6,772 bases of DNA, taken from NCBI GenBank assembly GCA_958417695.1, contig CATZDQ010000093.1, positions 1 to 6,772 of the forward strand, read 5' to 3'. The notes under the pieces are model-generated. The model did not search any database. It worked only from the letters and a program-made list of their open reading frames with translations, and was not told where the DNA came from. The DNA is from an uncultured Clostridiaceae bacterium. Lineage in GTDB: Bacteria > Bacillota > Clostridia > TANB77 > CAG-508. The position numbers and the translations under genes were made by a program. This document shows positions 5,606-6,772 of this stretch, piece by piece (the stretch's first letter is position 1; each line of letters opens with the position of its first letter).

Positions 5606-6286
5606 ATGACTATTTTAGAATTTATTTTAAATAATGCTGCTTATTTAGAAGATTTTATTACAAGAAGTACCTATCATTCAAATGCTATTGAAGGCAGTAC
5701 ACTTACTTATGCAGAAACTTATGCTATTCTTTACAATGACAATAGTTTTAAAATTGTAGGAAAAGAACCAAGCGAAATATATGAAGCAATTAATCATAAA
5801 ATGGCTTTAGAATTAGTTTTTAAACATTTGAGAGAAAACCAAGAATTAGATGAAAGGCTGATAAAACAATTAAATGAAACGATTAATGCTAATATAAAAG
5901 ATACCCAAGGTTATAGGACAGTACAAGTATTCATTAGAGGTAGTGAGCATATTCCTCCAGCACCAGAAAAAATTCCTAATTTAATGAACTATTATATTTA
6001 TAATTATCATCATGACAGTCAGGACCTCTTTACTAAAATTGCCCAATATCATATTGAATTTGAAAAAATTCATCCTTTTGAAGATGGAAACGGAAGGACA
6101 GGTAGATTACTATTAAATTACGAATTATTAAAAAATAATTTACCCCCTGTGGTTGTATCAAAGGATGACAGAGTAAAGTATTTTGAATTTTTAAAAAATC
6201 ATGATAATGCAGGTTTAGCTAACTGGCTTAGAGAACTTTCTACTAAAGAAAAAGAAAGAATGGAGAAATTTGGATATATAGATTAA
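5606..6286 (+). CDS. Class II Fic-domain protein (predicted AMP-transferase)
   Basis: The 226-residue protein has the full Fic motif HPFEDGNGRTGR (156-167), with catalytic His156, Asp160, Asn162, Arg164 and Arg167. Fic enzymes typically move AMP from ATP onto hydroxyls of target proteins. Near the N-terminus SNAIEG (25-30) fits the inhibitory [S/T]xxxE[G/N] motif, whose Glu29 blocks ATP placement in autoinhibited class II proteins. The 'FIRGSEHIPPAP' segment (109-120) is the usual flap region that docks the target. The protein is close to a bare Fic core, lacking the C-terminal winged-helix of longer class II relatives, and shows no signal peptide or membrane segment. Because the inhibitory helix is built in, no separate antitoxin is required. 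The target is unknown. AAGGAG (5594-5599) supports the ATG. The next gene starts 13 bases after the stop and is probably co-transcribed. Confidence 0.93.
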   Translation: MTILEFILNNAAYLEDFITRSTYHSNAIEGSTLTYAETYAILYNDNSFKIVGKEPSEIYEAINHKMALELVFKHLRENQELDERLIKQLNETINANIKDTQGYRTVQVFIRGSEHIPPAPEKIPNLMNYYIYNYHHDSQDLFTKIAQYHIEFEKIHPFEDGNGRTGRLLLNYELLKNNLPPVVVSKDDRVKYFEFLKNHDNAGLANWLRELSTKEKERMEKFGYID

Positions 6287-6299
6287 GGGGGAGAAAGTA

Positions 6300-6506
6300 A
6301 TGCATATTCATATGGGAAATAACAGCAAAATAAAAAATTCTAATTTTATAGAAAAAGCAAATATTAAAGTAGAAGAAAAAACAAAAGATGGATTTTGGAA
6401 ACAAGTTTTTGTAAATATCATGTCAAACTTTCTATGGAAAGTATTAGGATTATTAATTTCCTTCGGTCTATTAGTGGCTCTTGCGATGTCTGTTAATAAT
6501 CATTAA
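6300..6506 (+). CDS. Small single-pass membrane protein linked to Fic
   Basis: A 68-residue protein I do not recognise as a named family. Residues 1-15 (MHIHMGNNSKIKNSN) are polar and Asn-rich, similar in style to the 'GNNNKIKNSNI' runs of some small bacterial proteins. Residues 16-30 are charged (EKANIKVEEKTKD). An aromatic, amphipathic segment (32-46, FWKQVFVNIMSNFLW) leads into a predicted transmembrane helix at about 47-64 (KVLGLLISFGLLVALAMSV), and a short tail ends VNNH. A cytoplasmic N-terminus with a C-terminal membrane anchor is likely by the positive charges before the helix. Translation is well supported: GGGGGAG (6287-6293) lies 6 bases before the ATG and begins at the base after the Fic stop codon, so the two genes are probably translationally coupled. 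Possible roles are a membrane tether or partner for Fic, a toxin-like peptide, or an unrelated passenger. Confidence 0.7.
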   Translation: MHIHMGNNSKIKNSNFIEKANIKVEEKTKDGFWKQVFVNIMSNFLWKVLGLLISFGLLVALAMSVNNH

Positions 6507-6614
6507 ACATATAGTCTTTGTGATAATGTAATAAATTCTATACGCACTATACCTTTATCCTGCATATTGTTTTATATTTTATAAAATTACGAACAAGGAA
6601 GGAAAATTTATCTA
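6507..6614. other. Intergenic region between the small membrane protein and HD-domain genes
   Basis: No convincing terminator or promoter is seen. There is an AT-only inverted repeat, TTTTATA (6570-6576) with TATAAAA (6580-6586), not followed by a T-run, and a duplicated CTATAC (6538-6543, 6547-6552). Read-through from the Fic unit into the HD gene is therefore possible. Confidence 0.5.
6595..6602 (+). promoter_or_regulatory. Ribosome-binding site of the HD-domain gene, long spacing
   Basis: AAGGAAGG lies 12 bases before the ATG at 6615, longer than the 4-9 bases of the other genes here. No better in-frame start lies nearer; the only alternative is an ATT codon at 6606. Confidence 0.5.
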
Positions 6615-6772
6615 ATGAACGTTTTAGCTATTTACCAAAAATATCTTATTCCAGAAAATTTACAAATGCACATGCTACGTGTAGCAGCTTGTGGCAATTT
6701 GATTATTGACCATTGGACAGGTCCTGCTTTAAATACCAATTCCCTATTAAGGATCTTATTACTACATGATAT
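6615..6772 (+). CDS. HD-domain phosphohydrolase, N-terminal part (cut by window end)
   Basis: The frame is open from ATG 6615 to the window end, giving 52 codons plus 2 bases. The protein begins MNVLAIYQKYLIPENLQMHM, continues RVAACGNLIIDHW, and ends in LLRILLLHD. The His at residue 19 (QMHMLRV) and the LLLHD at 48-52 match the first metal-binding His and the HD doublet of HD-superfamily metal-dependent phosphohydrolases, spaced by about 31 residues as in that fold. The substrate cannot be inferred because most of the domain is missing. It lies 108 bases after the small membrane protein gene on the same strand. Confidence 0.72.
   Translation, partial: MNVLAIYQKYLIPENLQMHMLRVAACGNLIIDHWTGPALNTNSLLRILLLHD

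Noticed and set aside
5606..6506. Interpretation as a classical FicT/FicA toxin-antitoxin pair
   Set aside because: The inhibitory SxxxEG motif is inside the Fic protein itself, and the small neighbour is a downstream membrane protein without that motif, unlike a class I antitoxin.
6538..6552. Direct repeat CTATAC-GCA-CTATAC
   Set aside because: Two six-base copies in AT-rich intergenic DNA are too short to support a repeat element or operator.
6570..6586. TTTTATA-TTT-TATAAAA inverted repeat
   Set aside because: It is all A/T and not followed by a T-run, so too weak for a terminator; no matching -35 box makes it a promoter either.
1..6772. CRISPR array, tRNA, riboswitch, insertion sequence or prophage boundary
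   Set aside because: Scanning by eye found no regularly spaced repeats, cloverleaf with a 3' acceptor, recognisable aptamer core, transposase or long terminal repeats.

Overview
The window is AT-rich, with closely spaced genes, strong AGGAG-type Shine-Dalgarno sites, sigma-A-like promoters with 17-base spacers and intrinsic terminators. Together with a Firmicutes-style 'G^ITLIALVI' prepilin-like leader and a COG3478/YpzJ-type zinc ribbon, this points to a low-GC Gram-positive bacterium (Clostridia, or a related Bacilli/uncultured Firmicutes lineage). Tryptophan is encoded by TGG and nothing suggests a variant code. No rRNA, tRNA, CRISPR array, insertion sequence or phage structural gene was seen.

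Layout. (1) 2-952, plus: 3' part of a gene for a putative HExxH metallopeptidase, open to the left window edge, ending at two adjacent hairpins (959-1009), the second a canonical terminator. (2) 1098-2378, minus: a stand-alone GltD/NfnB-like flavin and iron-sulfur NAD(P) oxidoreductase, convergent with gene 1 and with its own terminator (1036-1086). (3) 2487-3464, minus: a secreted or surface protein with a type IV prepilin-like N-terminus and an Ig-like segment. Its terminator hairpin is intertwined with the oxidoreductase promoter. (4) 3553-5298, minus: a three-gene unit with short gaps, in transcription order a zinc-ribbon protein, an S66 LD-carboxypeptidase/MccF-like peptidase and a family 4 uracil-DNA glycosylase, preceded by a promoter at 5323-5351. 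(5) 5299-5605: divergent intergenic region with promoters facing both ways. (6) 5606-6506, plus: a class II (self-inhibited) Fic protein followed 13 bases later by a 68-residue single-pass membrane protein. (7) 6615 to the right edge, plus: the start of an HD-domain hydrolase gene, cut by the window end.

How the genes relate. Most are conserved housekeeping or accessory enzymes with no obvious shared pathway. The zinc-ribbon/S66/UDG unit looks like ordinary maintenance functions transcribed together. The least explained module is the Fic enzyme paired with a small membrane protein that has a polar 'GNNSKIKNSN' N-terminus. The pair shares a well-formed promoter and a leader of about 125 bases containing an AT-only palindrome. 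It is the best candidate here for an uncharacterised two-component system, but the sequence alone shows only co-transcription and domain content, not function.
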